In this document: piece after piece, positions 44,792-53,446 of the stretch
Numbering within the stretch: position 1 is the stretch's first letter
Layout: each line of letters starts with the position of its first letter
Assembly (NCBI RefSeq): GCF_015477355.1
Contig: NZ_JADLRJ010000009.1
Coordinates: 186,001-250,000, forward strand
Source: Nocardia blacklockiae
GTDB taxonomy: Bacteria > Actinomycetota > Actinomycetes > Mycobacteriales > Mycobacteriaceae
Reading direction: 5' to 3'
Length of the DNA stretch: 64,000 nt
Program-made: the position numbers and the translations under genes
Notes under the pieces: generated by a model
What the model was told of the DNA's origin: nothing
The model's database searches: none
Seen by the model: only the letters and a program-made list of their open reading frames with translations

Positions 44792-44867
44792 GCGGGCGCC
44801 GAGTTCATGTCGTGAGCGGTCGGCTCGGCGCGGGGGGTTCGTCGGTGGGCGGGGCTAGGGTGCGGGG

Positions 44868-45521
44868 ATGGTCAAGGCTGATACGGCGTTGCGGCGGTTG
44901 CTGCGGGAGACGGGGAAGTCGCTGGGGCCCTATGGGTTCGACGGGGGCGAGCCGGTGTGGGTGCGGGTGTCGTCCGGCGGGGTGGCCGCGGTGGGACGGA
45001 CCAGGGTGTCGCGCACGTGGACCGGTGGGCAGCAGGTGCTGCGTTTCGGGCTCGAGCTGGCCGCCACGCCGGTGGCCTGGTGGGAGTTTCGCAGGTGGCG
45101 GGACGAGCGGCTGGGGCTGCCGGTGGTTCCGCTCGAGCGGGCGAGCGGGCCGGGGCTGCTCGGCGCCGGGGAGCTGGCCGACGAGCTGACCACGCCCTGG
45201 TCGGTGCGGGTGGACAACGGCCACGCCGTGCAGGCCGACATCGACACCGTCCGTGCGGAATTGCCGCGGCGGGTGCACGCGTACGCGCGCCGGGCGCTGC
45301 GGCTGGTCGAGCCGGGTCGCTACCTCGAGGAGCTGCTGAGCCTCCCGCACCGCGACGGCCGGCATTGGGAGGCGATCGTCGTCCTGCTCGCCGAGCAGGG
45401 GCCGAGCCCGGAGCTGGACGACGCGTTCGCCCGACTACGCGAGTGTTACGCGGACGCGGACGCGCTCGTCTACGCCGACGAACTCATCGGCTACGCGCGC
45501 GACCGAGCCGCTTTGGTGTGA
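44868..45521 (+). CDS. 217-aa protein after the giant gene, candidate immunity protein
   Basis: The ATG at 44868 follows GGGG closely. The protein is soluble, without signal peptide or membrane segment. Its N-terminal half (LLRETGKSLGPYGFDGG, then WTGGQQVLRFGLEL) loosely resembles DUF4304-type proteins; the rest is helical, Leu/Arg/Glu-rich. It lies 76 bases after the giant gene in the same direction, the usual place for an immunity gene of the most C-terminal toxin domain. This role is inferred from position only. Confidence 0.7.
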   Translation: MVKADTALRRLLRETGKSLGPYGFDGGEPVWVRVSSGGVAAVGRTRVSRTWTGGQQVLRFGLELAATPVAWWEFRRWRDERLGLPVVPLERASGPGLLGAGELADELTTPWSVRVDNGHAVQADIDTVRAELPRRVHAYARRALRLVEPGRYLEELLSLPHRDGRHWEAIVVLLAEQGPSPELDDAFARLRECYADADALVYADELIGYARDRAALV

Positions 45522-45530
45522 GCGTCTGCG

Positions 45531-46775
45531 CTACTCCGACGGAGTCAGCGCCACCTGGAGCACACGGTGGCCGTTGGAGATGAACCCCGGGACCGCCCCG
45601 AGTTCGTCCGGCGCGGCGGCCAGCGCCATCTCGGGGAAGCGCTCGAACAGCATGGACAGCGCCGTGGTGGCCTCCAGGCGGGCCAGGGGAGCGCCCAGGC
45701 AGAGGTGCTTGCCGTAACCGAAGGCCAAGTGCTGCTTGTCCGCCCGGGTGACGTCGAAGGTGTCGGCGGTCGGGCCGTAGACGCGAGGGTCCCGGTTGGC
45801 ACCGGCGTAGGAGGCGAGGATGGCATCGCCCTTGTCGAGGTGGATCCGGCCCGCGGGGCTGTCGAGGTCGATGTCCTCGACGGCGTAGCGCAGCGGCAGG
45901 TGGGCCACGGGCGCCTCGAAGCGCAGCACCTCCTCGATCAGCTCCCGCCACTCGACCTCGCCGGAGACCACCTTCGCGCGCTGGTCGGGATTGCCGAGCA
46001 GCAGGAAGATCGCCTGGTCGAGCAGATTGACGGTGGTCTCGTGGCCGGCGCTGATGATCAGCAGCAGGGTGTCGACCAGCTCCTGTTCGGTCAGCTGGGT
46101 GTCGTCCTCCTCGTCGCGGTGGGTGATCAGCACGCTGGTCATGTCGTCGCCGGGGTGCTCGCGGCGGTAGGTCACGAGTTCGCGCAGGATGGCTTGCATC
46201 TCCACGAAATTCGCGACCTCCTGCTCGGCGGTCAGCGTGGTGTCGAAGATGCCGTCGACGCACTTGCGCAGCCCCGGGCCCAGCGCCTCCGGCACGCCCA
46301 TCAGTTCGGAGATCACCCGGATCGGCAGCGGGTAGCAGTAGCCCTCGCGCAGGTCGACCGGGTGGCCGGGTGGTGTCCGGGCCAGCTCGTCGAGCAGGTC
46401 GGTGGCGATCGCCTCGACGCGCGGCCGCATCTCCTGGGTGCGGCGATGGGTGAAGGCGGGGGAGACCAGCTTGCGCAGGCGGGTGTGCTCGTCGCCGTAG
46501 GCGGTGAACATGTTGTTCACCGCGACCCAGGTGAACAGCGGCCAGCGATCGGTGATCTCGCCGTTGACGAAGGCCGGCCAGTGCTGGCGGGGATCCTTCG
46601 AGACGCGCGGGTCGCGCAGCAGCTCCCGCAGGATCGACTGGTCGGTCACGGACCAGGCCGGGACGCCGTCGGGCAGCAGCACCCGGGCGAGCGGGCCGCG
46701 GGCGCGCAGGCGCGCGGATTCGCCCTGGATGTCGCCGCCCTCGAGGTCCAGCACCAACGGGCCGTCGTGCTCCAT
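45531..46775 (-). CDS. Canonical cytochrome P450
   Basis: 414 residues from the ATG at 46775, preceded by GGAGGAG; the frame is open to 46826 but that start has no ribosome binding site. All classical motifs are present: I-helix AGHETT (243-248), K-helix E282-V-L-R285 and heme loop [10 protein letters not shown] with C359. It resembles the soluble actinobacterial CYP107/CYP105-type monooxygenases that hydroxylate macrolides, terpenes or other natural products. It is a useful internal control for the four atypical P450s, and ends 10 bases from the convergent end of the immunity-like gene. Confidence 0.93.
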   Translation of the reverse strand: MEHDGPLVLDLEGGDIQGESARLRARGPLARVLLPDGVPAWSVTDQSILRELLRDPRVSKDPRQHWPAFVNGEITDRWPLFTWVAVNNMFTAYGDEHTRLRKLVSPAFTHRRTQEMRPRVEAIATDLLDELARTPPGHPVDLREGYCYPLPIRVISELMGVPEALGPGLRKCVDGIFDTTLTAEQEVANFVEMQAILRELVTYRREHPGDDMTSVLITHRDEEDDTQLTEQELVDTLLLIISAGHETTVNLLDQAIFLLLGNPDQRAKVVSGEVEWRELIEEVLRFEAPVAHLPLRYAVEDIDLDSPAGRIHLDKGDAILASYAGANRDPRVYGPTADTFDVTRADKQHLAFGYGKHLCLGAPLARLEATTALSMLFERFPEMALAAAPDELGAVPGFISNGHRVLQVALTPSE

Positions 46776-47254
46776 CGCGATCTCCTCCGCAGCAACGTGA
46801 TCATCAAAAGTATTGTCCCCGAGCATAATTCGGGTCGACGGTCGTCTATCGTACCGACTCGGACGCCTGTCCGCATGCCGAAGGGGAGAGCCGGGGAAGA
46901 AGTTGCTGGCAGCGCGCGTGGAGGTAGCCGAGATCCGTTCCGGGCGGACCTCGCCGCCGCCCGAATCGGACAGCGCCGCAGCTCAAACAAACAAACCGGC
47001 CGTTCCGCGTAAAAAATTCCCTCCGGTCTGCTCGGTTAGCCTGCGGGATGCTCCGCGGTTGACTACGATGTAGGGCTTGTTGCACCCGAAATATGTTCGG
47101 GGGCAACGAGTTTGATGCACCCCGCCGGTATCGCGCGCCTCGACGCTGCTCGGGCGCCCGGACCACCACGTTCTCGTCATCGGAGGGGGAAGTTTGTGCC
47201 GAGTGCTGCTGCCGGTGACCGAATTTCGTCTTCCCGACCGTTTGGAGATCACTT
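46776..47254. promoter_or_regulatory. Divergent intergenic region between two P450 genes
   Basis: 479 bases, no credible gene. It must hold promoters for the leftward canonical P450 and the rightward atypical P450. The only clear structure is the inverted repeat at 47079-47107. The region is less GC-rich than its neighbours around 46800-46860 and 46980-47020. Confidence 0.55.
47079..47107. promoter_or_regulatory. Inverted repeat, possible operator or hairpin
   Basis: GTTGCACCCGAA and its near complement (one mismatch) flank ATATG. The 12-base arms lie about 150 bases before the start of the atypical P450 gene. It could be a regulator binding site or an RNA hairpin in the leader. Confidence 0.45.
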
Positions 47255-48520
47255 GTGACCACTTCCCATCCACCGGGTGCGCAGGCAGCGCCGGGCCGCT
47301 CCAGCACGCAGGATTCGCCGCTCTTCGTCGACGGGCAGCGGTTCTCGATGTACACGCCGGAATTCGCCGCCGACCCGCACGCCGCCTACGCGGAGATGCG
47401 GCGGCAGCACGGGTCGCTGGTCCCCGTCATGCTCGCACCCGGGGTGCCGGCCACCCTGGTGATCGGTTACCGGGCCGCGGTGCAGATCCTCAACGATCCC
47501 GCGCACTTCCCCGCCGACCCGCGCACCTGGCAGCAGTCCGTCCCGGAGGACTGCCCGGTCCTGCCGATGCTCGGCTGGCGGCCGAACGCGCTGCGCACCT
47601 CGGGCCGTGAGCACGACCGCTACCGCGACGCCAACACGGCCGCCATCGACGGCATCGACATGCACCACATGCATTCGGTGATCGAGCGGATCGCGATCGC
47701 GCTGATCAACGAGTTCTGCGACGAGGGCTACGCCGACCTGCTCGAGCAATACATCTACAAGCTGGTGCGCAACACCCTCGACCACCTGCTGGGGTGCACG
47801 CCCGAGATCGGCCAGCGGGTGGCCACCGGCTCGGCGATGATGTTCGACGCCCAGGGCGACGCGGAGGCCGGCAACGCGATGCTGCTCGACGCCCTGCGCG
47901 AGCACATCGCCTACAAGCGGTCCCATCCCGGCAACGACATCACCAGCCGCCTGCTGAACCACCCGGCGGGCCTGGACGACGAGGAGATGATGCACCAGCT
48001 GGTCACGCTGTACGCGGCGGGCGTCGAGCCGGGTGTGCATCTGATCGCGAACACGTTGCGCCGCATGCTCACCGACGACCATCTGGGCGGCGACCTGATC
48101 GGCGGCAGCCTCGCCACCCGCGACGCGCTCGACGAGGTGCTGTTCACCGACCCGCCGCTCGCGAACTACTGCGTGAGCTACCCGCGCCAGCCCATTCTCA
48201 TCAACGAGGTCTGGCTGCCGGCGCATCAACCGGTCGTCATCAGCATGGCCGCCGTCGGCGCGGATCCCGGTGTCGCCGGGGGTGATCGGACCGGCAACCG
48301 GTCGCATCTGGCGTGGAGCGCGGGCCCGCACGCCTGCCCGGCGCGCTCGGTCGCCTATCTGATCGCGCGCGACGCGATCGACCAGCTTCTCGACGCGCTG
48401 CCGGAGATCCAGCTCGCCGTCCCGGCCGAACAGCTGGTGTGGCGCCCCGGCCCGTTCCACCGCGCGCTGGTCGCGCTGCCGGTCGCCTTTCCGAAGTCGG
48501 CGCCGTTCAATCTCGGCTGA
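47255..48520 (+). CDS. Atypical cytochrome P450 (paralog 2)
   Basis: 421 residues from a GTG start 7 bases after GGAG. The heme loop AWSAGPHACPARS keeps C361. The K-helix reads E294-V-L-F297 instead of ExxR, and the I-helix reads AGVEP (E258, P259), with Pro in place of the catalytic threonine. A YPRQPI stretch follows the K-helix in all four paralogs. It runs rightward and converges on paralog 3, with 76 bases between stop codons. As the first gene of the halogenase locus it may bind rather than oxidise its ligand. Confidence 0.9.
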   Translation: MTTSHPPGAQAAPGRSSTQDSPLFVDGQRFSMYTPEFAADPHAAYAEMRRQHGSLVPVMLAPGVPATLVIGYRAAVQILNDPAHFPADPRTWQQSVPEDCPVLPMLGWRPNALRTSGREHDRYRDANTAAIDGIDMHHMHSVIERIAIALINEFCDEGYADLLEQYIYKLVRNTLDHLLGCTPEIGQRVATGSAMMFDAQGDAEAGNAMLLDALREHIAYKRSHPGNDITSRLLNHPAGLDDEEMMHQLVTLYAAGVEPGVHLIANTLRRMLTDDHLGGDLIGGSLATRDALDEVLFTDPPLANYCVSYPRQPILINEVWLPAHQPVVISMAAVGADPGVAGGDRTGNRSHLAWSAGPHACPARSVAYLIARDAIDQLLDALPEIQLAVPAEQLVWRPGPFHRALVALPVAFPKSAPFNLG

Positions 48521-48596
48521 CGACCCCCGCGGCCCGCACGTCCCGCCGCACAGCGGATTCGGTCGGTGCGGGCCACGCTCGGGTCGGCGACCCGGC

Positions 48597-49871
48597 TCAG
48601 CCCAGGTACAGCGGCGGGGACGGCGCGAAGGTGACGGGCAGCGACGCGAGCGCGCGGTGGAACGGGCCCGGCCGCCAGGCGAGTCCGTCCTTGCGCACGG
48701 CCAGCGTCAGGTCGGGGATGGCGTCGAAGAGCTGATCGATGGCGTGCTGCACGGTGAGCCGCGCGGGGTCCTGCGCGGGGCAGGCGTGCGGGCCGACGCT
48801 CCACGCCAGGTGCGAGCGGTTCCCGATGCTGCTCTCGCCCAACTCCGCACCCCGGATCGCGGGATCGTTGTTGCAGGCGGCCAGGCTGATCACGACCGGC
48901 TTGTGCGCGGGCAGCCAGACCCCGTCGACCATGATCGGCTGGCGCGGGTAGGTGGTGCAGAAGTTCGCCATGGGCGGGTCGTTGAACAGCACCTCGTCGA
49001 CCGCGTCGACGGTGGACAGGTTGCGGCCCAGCACATTCTGGCTCTGGAACCGGTCGTCGGTCATCATCAGCACCAGCGCGTTGGTGATGAGGTTGCGCTG
49101 TGCCTCGAAGCCCGCGCCGTAGAAGCTCATCAGCTGCGCGAAGACCTCTTCGTCGTCGAGGCCGTAGCGCGGTTCGGCCAGCACCGCGGTGACGTCCGTG
49201 CCGCCGTGCTCGCGCTTGAGCCGGATCAGCTCCATCAGCGCCATCTTCAGCGTCTTCATGCCCTCGGGGCGGCCCTCGAAGCGCTGCGCCATGCCCGTCG
49301 CCACCTGCTCGCCGATGTCGGTGGGGCAGCCGACCATGTGGTTGAGCACATCGAGGACGAGCGGAAACGCGTACTGGGTCACCAGGTCCGCGGAGCCGTC
49401 AGTGCAGAAGTTGTTGATCAGCGGCCGCGCGATCTGCTCGACCGTGGCCGGCACGGCGTGCAGGTCGATGCTGTCGATGGCCGCCCGCGACGGCGTCCGA
49501 TACCGTTGGTGCTGAGCGCCGTTGCTGTAGCGCGCGGCGGGCAGGTACGCCATCATCGGGCGGACGGGGGAGTCGGCGGGGATGGTGTCCTGCCAGGTGC
49601 GGGGGTCGGTGGGGAAGTGGTCGGGGTCGTTGAGGATGCGCACGGCGGTCTCGTGCCGGACCACCAGCGTGGCCGGTACGCCCGGGGCGAGCATCACGGG
49701 CACCAGCGAGCCGTACTTCTCGCGCATCTCGCGGTAGGCGGTGTGCGGGTCGTCGACGAACTCCTGGGTGTACATCGGCACCCCGTCGTCGGTGTCCCCG
49801 GAGGCCCCGTGCTGAACGGGGCACATCCCGGTCGCGGTGGTGTAGGTGGAGGGGGGCTGTGGTGTGGTCAA
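48597..49871 (-). CDS. Atypical cytochrome P450 (paralog 3)
   Basis: 424 residues if translation starts at the TTG at 49871, 7 bases after GGAG; an ATG at 49826 would give 409 residues but lacks a ribosome binding site. The heme loop AWSVGPHACPAQD keeps C364. The K-helix reads E293-V-L-F296 and the I-helix AGFEA (E256, A257). It is the last gene of a leftward set that starts with the halogenase, 296 bases after the fusion gene, so it may have its own promoter. Confidence 0.88.
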   Translation of the reverse strand: MTTPQPPSTYTTATGMCPVQHGASGDTDDGVPMYTQEFVDDPHTAYREMREKYGSLVPVMLAPGVPATLVVRHETAVRILNDPDHFPTDPRTWQDTIPADSPVRPMMAYLPAARYSNGAQHQRYRTPSRAAIDSIDLHAVPATVEQIARPLINNFCTDGSADLVTQYAFPLVLDVLNHMVGCPTDIGEQVATGMAQRFEGRPEGMKTLKMALMELIRLKREHGGTDVTAVLAEPRYGLDDEEVFAQLMSFYGAGFEAQRNLITNALVLMMTDDRFQSQNVLGRNLSTVDAVDEVLFNDPPMANFCTTYPRQPIMVDGVWLPAHKPVVISLAACNNDPAIRGAELGESSIGNRSHLAWSVGPHACPAQDPARLTVQHAIDQLFDAIPDLTLAVRKDGLAWRPGPFHRALASLPVTFAPSPPLYLG

Positions 49872-50167
49872 AGAGGTGACTCCAGACAAGAGAACCGACG
49901 TGAAGCGATCAGTGAGCGCGGGCCCGTAGAGCAGGGCGCCTGCCGCGAGCGAGGTCCGTGGCGCGCCGGGTCGCGGCGGGGGCGGAACAGCAGCCTCCAC
50001 GACCCGTCGACCGGAAACTTGGCGACTCGCCCACGGGTAGCAACATAGCAACGATCGCCATCGCGTGCGGCAACCTCATCCCACAGCTGGCCCGAACTCG
50101 TTATCGCCGCGCGGATGTAGCTGCGCGCCGGTCCGGCGCGCAGCGGCCCACACCCGTCGGTTCCGGC

Positions 50168-51940
50168 TCAGGTTGCTCGCAGCTCGGCCATCGCGGTCAC
50201 GACGCACCGCAGGACCTGCCATTCGCCCGAACCGGTGAATTCGCCGGTACCGGGCGGACATTCGAGATGCAGCCCGCCGGGAACCGTACCGGTCGCCCGG
50301 CAAACGCGGAGGAACTCCCGGATACCGGCGGTGACACCGTCGATGCGGGCCTGCCCGCCGCCGTGCTGCGCCTGCACCCCGAGGGCCGTCGGGTCGCACA
50401 TCCAGCACACCGGGGTCTCCCGAGCGGCCACCGTGCCGATCAGCTCCGGCAGCCACTCGGTCACCCGCTCGTCGCCCAGCCGGGCCACCAGCGTCAACCG
50501 GCCCGGCCGATCGTCCGGATTCAATTGCTGGCACAGCCTTTCCACCTCGTGCGGGGTGGTCGCCGCGGTGATCGTCACCGCCACGGGATTGCGGATGCGT
50601 GCCGCGAACACCCTGCGGCCCTGGGCGTTCCGCACCCGATCACCGATCCACACCAGCTGCGTCGAACAGTCCCACCAGTGCCGGTCCGGTCCGCCGCGGG
50701 TGAGCGCGGCCCCGTACCACAGCGTCGGCGCCTCGTGCGAAATATGCAGGCGCGTAATGGAACTGAACAACTCCCGGGAGGCCGTCGGCGCGGACGCCGC
50801 CAGCGGCAGCAGCCCGGCGACCTCGCGCATCAGGTCGCGGGTGGCGGGCTCGGCGAACCGGTCGGCCACCTCGCGCAGGAGATCGCCGCTCAGCGCGACC
50901 GGAGCCTGCTGCCCGCGCCAGTAGTTGAGCGCGGCGGCCGCGCGGAAGTAGGTCTCCAGCAAGGGATCCGACGCGGTGCGGCCGTCGTCGTCGAGTGTGC
51001 CGAGCCGTCCCGGCAGGTGACTGATCGGCACGACGCGCACCTCCGTGCCCAGGCCGTGGGTCAGCACCGCGGTGGCGGCGTGGATCAGCGCCCGGCGCGC
51101 GGCGAGGGTGCGGGTGTCGCAGTCGAGGTGCCCGCCGCCGTCGCCGAGGTGCAGGACGAAGGCCTGGCCGCGGGCCGCCGCGTCCAGGTCGGCGGTCAGG
51201 GTCTCGCAGTCGCTCGGGTCGACCAGCGGGGGCAGCGTCCGCAGCTGCTCGACGCTGCCCTGCGGCGGTTCGTCCTGTGCCGCAGCCGATTCCCGCGGCG
51301 CCGTGGTGAGATCGGCGGGCGTCGGCTCCGGGGTGTCGGGTTCGTCGGCCCAGTGCGGATCGCCCTCGGTGAGGTGGGCGCCCGCGGGCGGGATGACATC
51401 CGGGTTGAAGGATTCGCGGATGTAGCACAGCGGCCGGTCGGCCAGCGTGATGATGTACGCCTTGGTGGCGCACAGGCGGCCGTCCGGCCAGCGCGCCACG
51501 CCGGCCCGCAGCACCTGGCGGCGCTGGGACACCCCGCGCGAGACCAGGCTGTAGCCGATCGGCATCTGCACGTCGTCGACCCCCGTCGCGGCGGCCGGGC
51601 CGCTGACGGTGACCACGTGGTTGACCGACACGGTCACCATGTCCGGGTCGATCAGGCACGAGCGCCGCACGATGACGCGGTCCGAACCCGACACCTGGAG
51701 GGCGTCGGTGACGGTGGCCGGCATCCGGCCGGCCGCCACGTCGTCCTGCCGCAGCACCCGCACCTCGAGCTCGGTGCGCAGGATGGCCTCCAGCACCGGC
51801 ATCGTGAAACCGTCACTGGCCAGCAGCATTCGGGTGAGCGGATGGGCGAAGCGGGCGATCTCGTCCCGGGGGGAGCGCACCCCCGCATCGCCCGGCGAGG
51901 AGTCGCCGGGCGACGCGGGAACGGAATGTGTGATCGTCAC
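50168..51940 (-). CDS. Chorismate-lyase-like / class II DAHP-synthase-like fusion protein
   Basis: 590 residues from a GTG at 51940. Residues about 28-190 resemble the chorismate pyruvate-lyase family (HPLTRMLLASDGFTMPVLEA, then VRRSCLI and VSVNHVV), which makes 4-hydroxybenzoate. After an acidic linker, residues about 220-590 follow class II DAHP synthase: WIGDRVRNAQGRRVF, RNPVAVT, PGRLTLVARLGDERV, PVCWMCDP and GTVPGGLHLE. Compared with M. tuberculosis AroG, R487 and E560 are kept, but the KxGP lysine position is T456 and the metal-binding histidine position (DPMH) is A519. The second half is probably inactive in the usual reaction. The halogenase gene ends 24 bases upstream, so they are co-transcribed. 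Confidence 0.85.
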   Translation of the reverse strand: MTITHSVPASPGDSSPGDAGVRSPRDEIARFAHPLTRMLLASDGFTMPVLEAILRTELEVRVLRQDDVAAGRMPATVTDALQVSGSDRVIVRRSCLIDPDMVTVSVNHVVTVSGPAAATGVDDVQMPIGYSLVSRGVSQRRQVLRAGVARWPDGRLCATKAYIITLADRPLCYIRESFNPDVIPPAGAHLTEGDPHWADEPDTPEPTPADLTTAPRESAAAQDEPPQGSVEQLRTLPPLVDPSDCETLTADLDAAARGQAFVLHLGDGGGHLDCDTRTLAARRALIHAATAVLTHGLGTEVRVVPISHLPGRLGTLDDDGRTASDPLLETYFRAAAALNYWRGQQAPVALSGDLLREVADRFAEPATRDLMREVAGLLPLAASAPTASRELFSSITRLHISHEAPTLWYGAALTRGGPDRHWWDCSTQLVWIGDRVRNAQGRRVFAARIRNPVAVTITAATTPHEVERLCQQLNPDDRPGRLTLVARLGDERVTEWLPELIGTVAARETPVCWMCDPTALGVQAQHGGGQARIDGVTAGIREFLRVCRATGTVPGGLHLECPPGTGEFTGSGEWQVLRCVVTAMAELRAT

Positions 51941-51964
51941 GAGAAATCCGTGTCCGACGATCCG

Positions 51965-53446
51965 TCAGTGCGCCTCGACATCGTCACGTTTCGGCGGCAG
52001 GAACGGCCGGACGACGCCCTCCATCTCCTCGGCGCTGCGCGGCCTGCTGGTCAGGCCCAGGGTCGGCTCGGTGGTGATGCGCACCTCGCCCATCACCGTG
52101 TCCGCGCCCAGTGGATCGCGCCAGATGTTCCAGACCGGGGACATGTCCAGATGCCCCATGTACTTCACATTGACGCCGTCCTCGTCGATGCGCCCGGCCT
52201 CGCTGGTGATGGTCTCGGAGTCGGTGCGCTGTTGTTCGCCCGAGGACTCGCCGACATCGGTGAGCCCGGCCATGATTCGGGTGAACGACTGCTCCGGAGT
52301 GTCGCCCTCGTGCACCTCGGTCAGCGTGCTGGCGTGCGAGAAGTACTCCTCGGCCCCGATGTACTGCTCGTACATCCGGGAGACCAGCACCAGGAAACGC
52401 TCGTAGGCCCGCCGGTAGGTGTAGTCGAAGAACGCCAGCGCCTCCGACTCCGGCATCTCGCCGCGCAGCGCGGTCGCGATCGAGGCCGCGGCGGTCAGTC
52501 CGCCGTAGGTGGCCAGGTGCACGCCGGTGGACAGCAACGGGTCCAGGAAGCACGCCGCGTCGCCGACGATGACGTAGCCGGGGCCGTGGAAGCGTTCGGA
52601 CACATAGGAATAGTCCTGTTCGGCCTTGACGTCCGCGACCTGCCGCGCGCCCTCGAGCATCGCGCCCAGCTTCGGGTTGTTGCGGATGGAGTCGTGGTAG
52701 AAGGCCTCGCGGGAACCCAGCTCGCGGATGCGGGCGGCCGCGACCTTGGTGGACACCACGTAGCCGACGCTGTATCGCCCGTCCGCCAGTGGGATGTGCC
52801 AGAACCAGCCGCCCTCGTCGGTCGAGACGACGTTGATCGCGCCCTCGGGGCTCTCCGGATGCAGATGCGCACCCTCCCAGTACGACCAGACGGCGATGTT
52901 GCGAAACAGATTGTGCTGCTTGCGCATATCGAAGTACCGGCGCGAGAGCAACCCGGCCCGGCCGGACGCGTCGACGAGGAAATCGAAAGTGGTGGTGCGG
53001 ATCTCGTCGTCGCCGGCCACCTTCCATTCGACGGCCGTCGGGCGGTCGCCGTCGAACAGGATGTTCTCGACGGTGGCCTGTTCGATCACCTCGGCACCCT
53101 GTTTGGTGGCATTGCGTAACAGGATGTTGTCGAACTCGGCGCGGTCGACCTGCCAGGACCAGGCCTCGGCATCGATCAGCTTGGACCAGTCCAGCAGCCA
53201 GGTGTCGTTCTTCCACTGGAAATAGCCGCCGCGTTTGATCTGGAATCCGTGGGCGGCAACCTCGTCGTAGGCGCCGGACAGGCGCAGTGTCGACAGGCAG
53301 GACGCCAGCAGTGATTCCCCGATGTGGTACCGCGGGAATTGATCCTTTTCCAGGAGGGTGACGCGAATTCCCGAACGGGCGAGCAGTGCCGCGGTGGTCG
53401 ACCCGGCGGGGCCGCCACCGACGACTAGGACATGCGGATTTCCCAT
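51965..53446 (-). CDS. FAD-dependent halogenase (carrier- or free-substrate type)
   Basis: 493 residues; CAGGAG precedes the ATG at 53446. The N-terminal FAD site is GGGPAGSTTAALLARSG, followed by FPRYHIGESLL, a hallmark of PltA/CmlS-type halogenases. K71 (FQIKRGGYFQW) matches the active-site lysine, and G213-WFWHIP carries the halogenase WxWxIP motif. GDAACFLDPLLSTGVH is the second FAD segment. It uses FADH2, O2 and halide to chlorinate or brominate an activated aromatic or pyrrole-type ring. No flavin reductase is encoded nearby. It leads a leftward operon with the chorismate-lyase fusion, so a hydroxybenzoate-derived substrate is plausible. Confidence 0.92.
   Translation of the reverse strand: MGNPHVLVVGGGPAGSTTAALLARSGIRVTLLEKDQFPRYHIGESLLASCLSTLRLSGAYDEVAAHGFQIKRGGYFQWKNDTWLLDWSKLIDAEAWSWQVDRAEFDNILLRNATKQGAEVIEQATVENILFDGDRPTAVEWKVAGDDEIRTTTFDFLVDASGRAGLLSRRYFDMRKQHNLFRNIAVWSYWEGAHLHPESPEGAINVVSTDEGGWFWHIPLADGRYSVGYVVSTKVAAARIRELGSREAFYHDSIRNNPKLGAMLEGARQVADVKAEQDYSYVSERFHGPGYVIVGDAACFLDPLLSTGVHLATYGGLTAAASIATALRGEMPESEALAFFDYTYRRAYERFLVLVSRMYEQYIGAEEYFSHASTLTEVHEGDTPEQSFTRIMAGLTDVGESSGEQQRTDSETITSEAGRIDEDGVNVKYMGHLDMSPVWNIWRDPLGADTVMGEVRITTEPTLGLTSRPRSAEEMEGVVRPFLPPKRDDVEAH

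Noticed and set aside
44020-44791. A separate sigma factor gene after the giant gene
   Set aside because: The frame is continuous with the XRE array and no start codon with a ribosome binding site is evident; a secondary internal start cannot be excluded.
49827-50051. Upstream extension of P450 paralog 3
   Set aside because: No ribosome binding site. The TTG at 49871 with GGAG matches the start context of the other paralogs.
49958-53119. 1053-codon open frame on the plus strand
   Set aside because: Antisense to the halogenase and the chorismate-lyase fusion, whose motifs are unambiguous on the minus strand.
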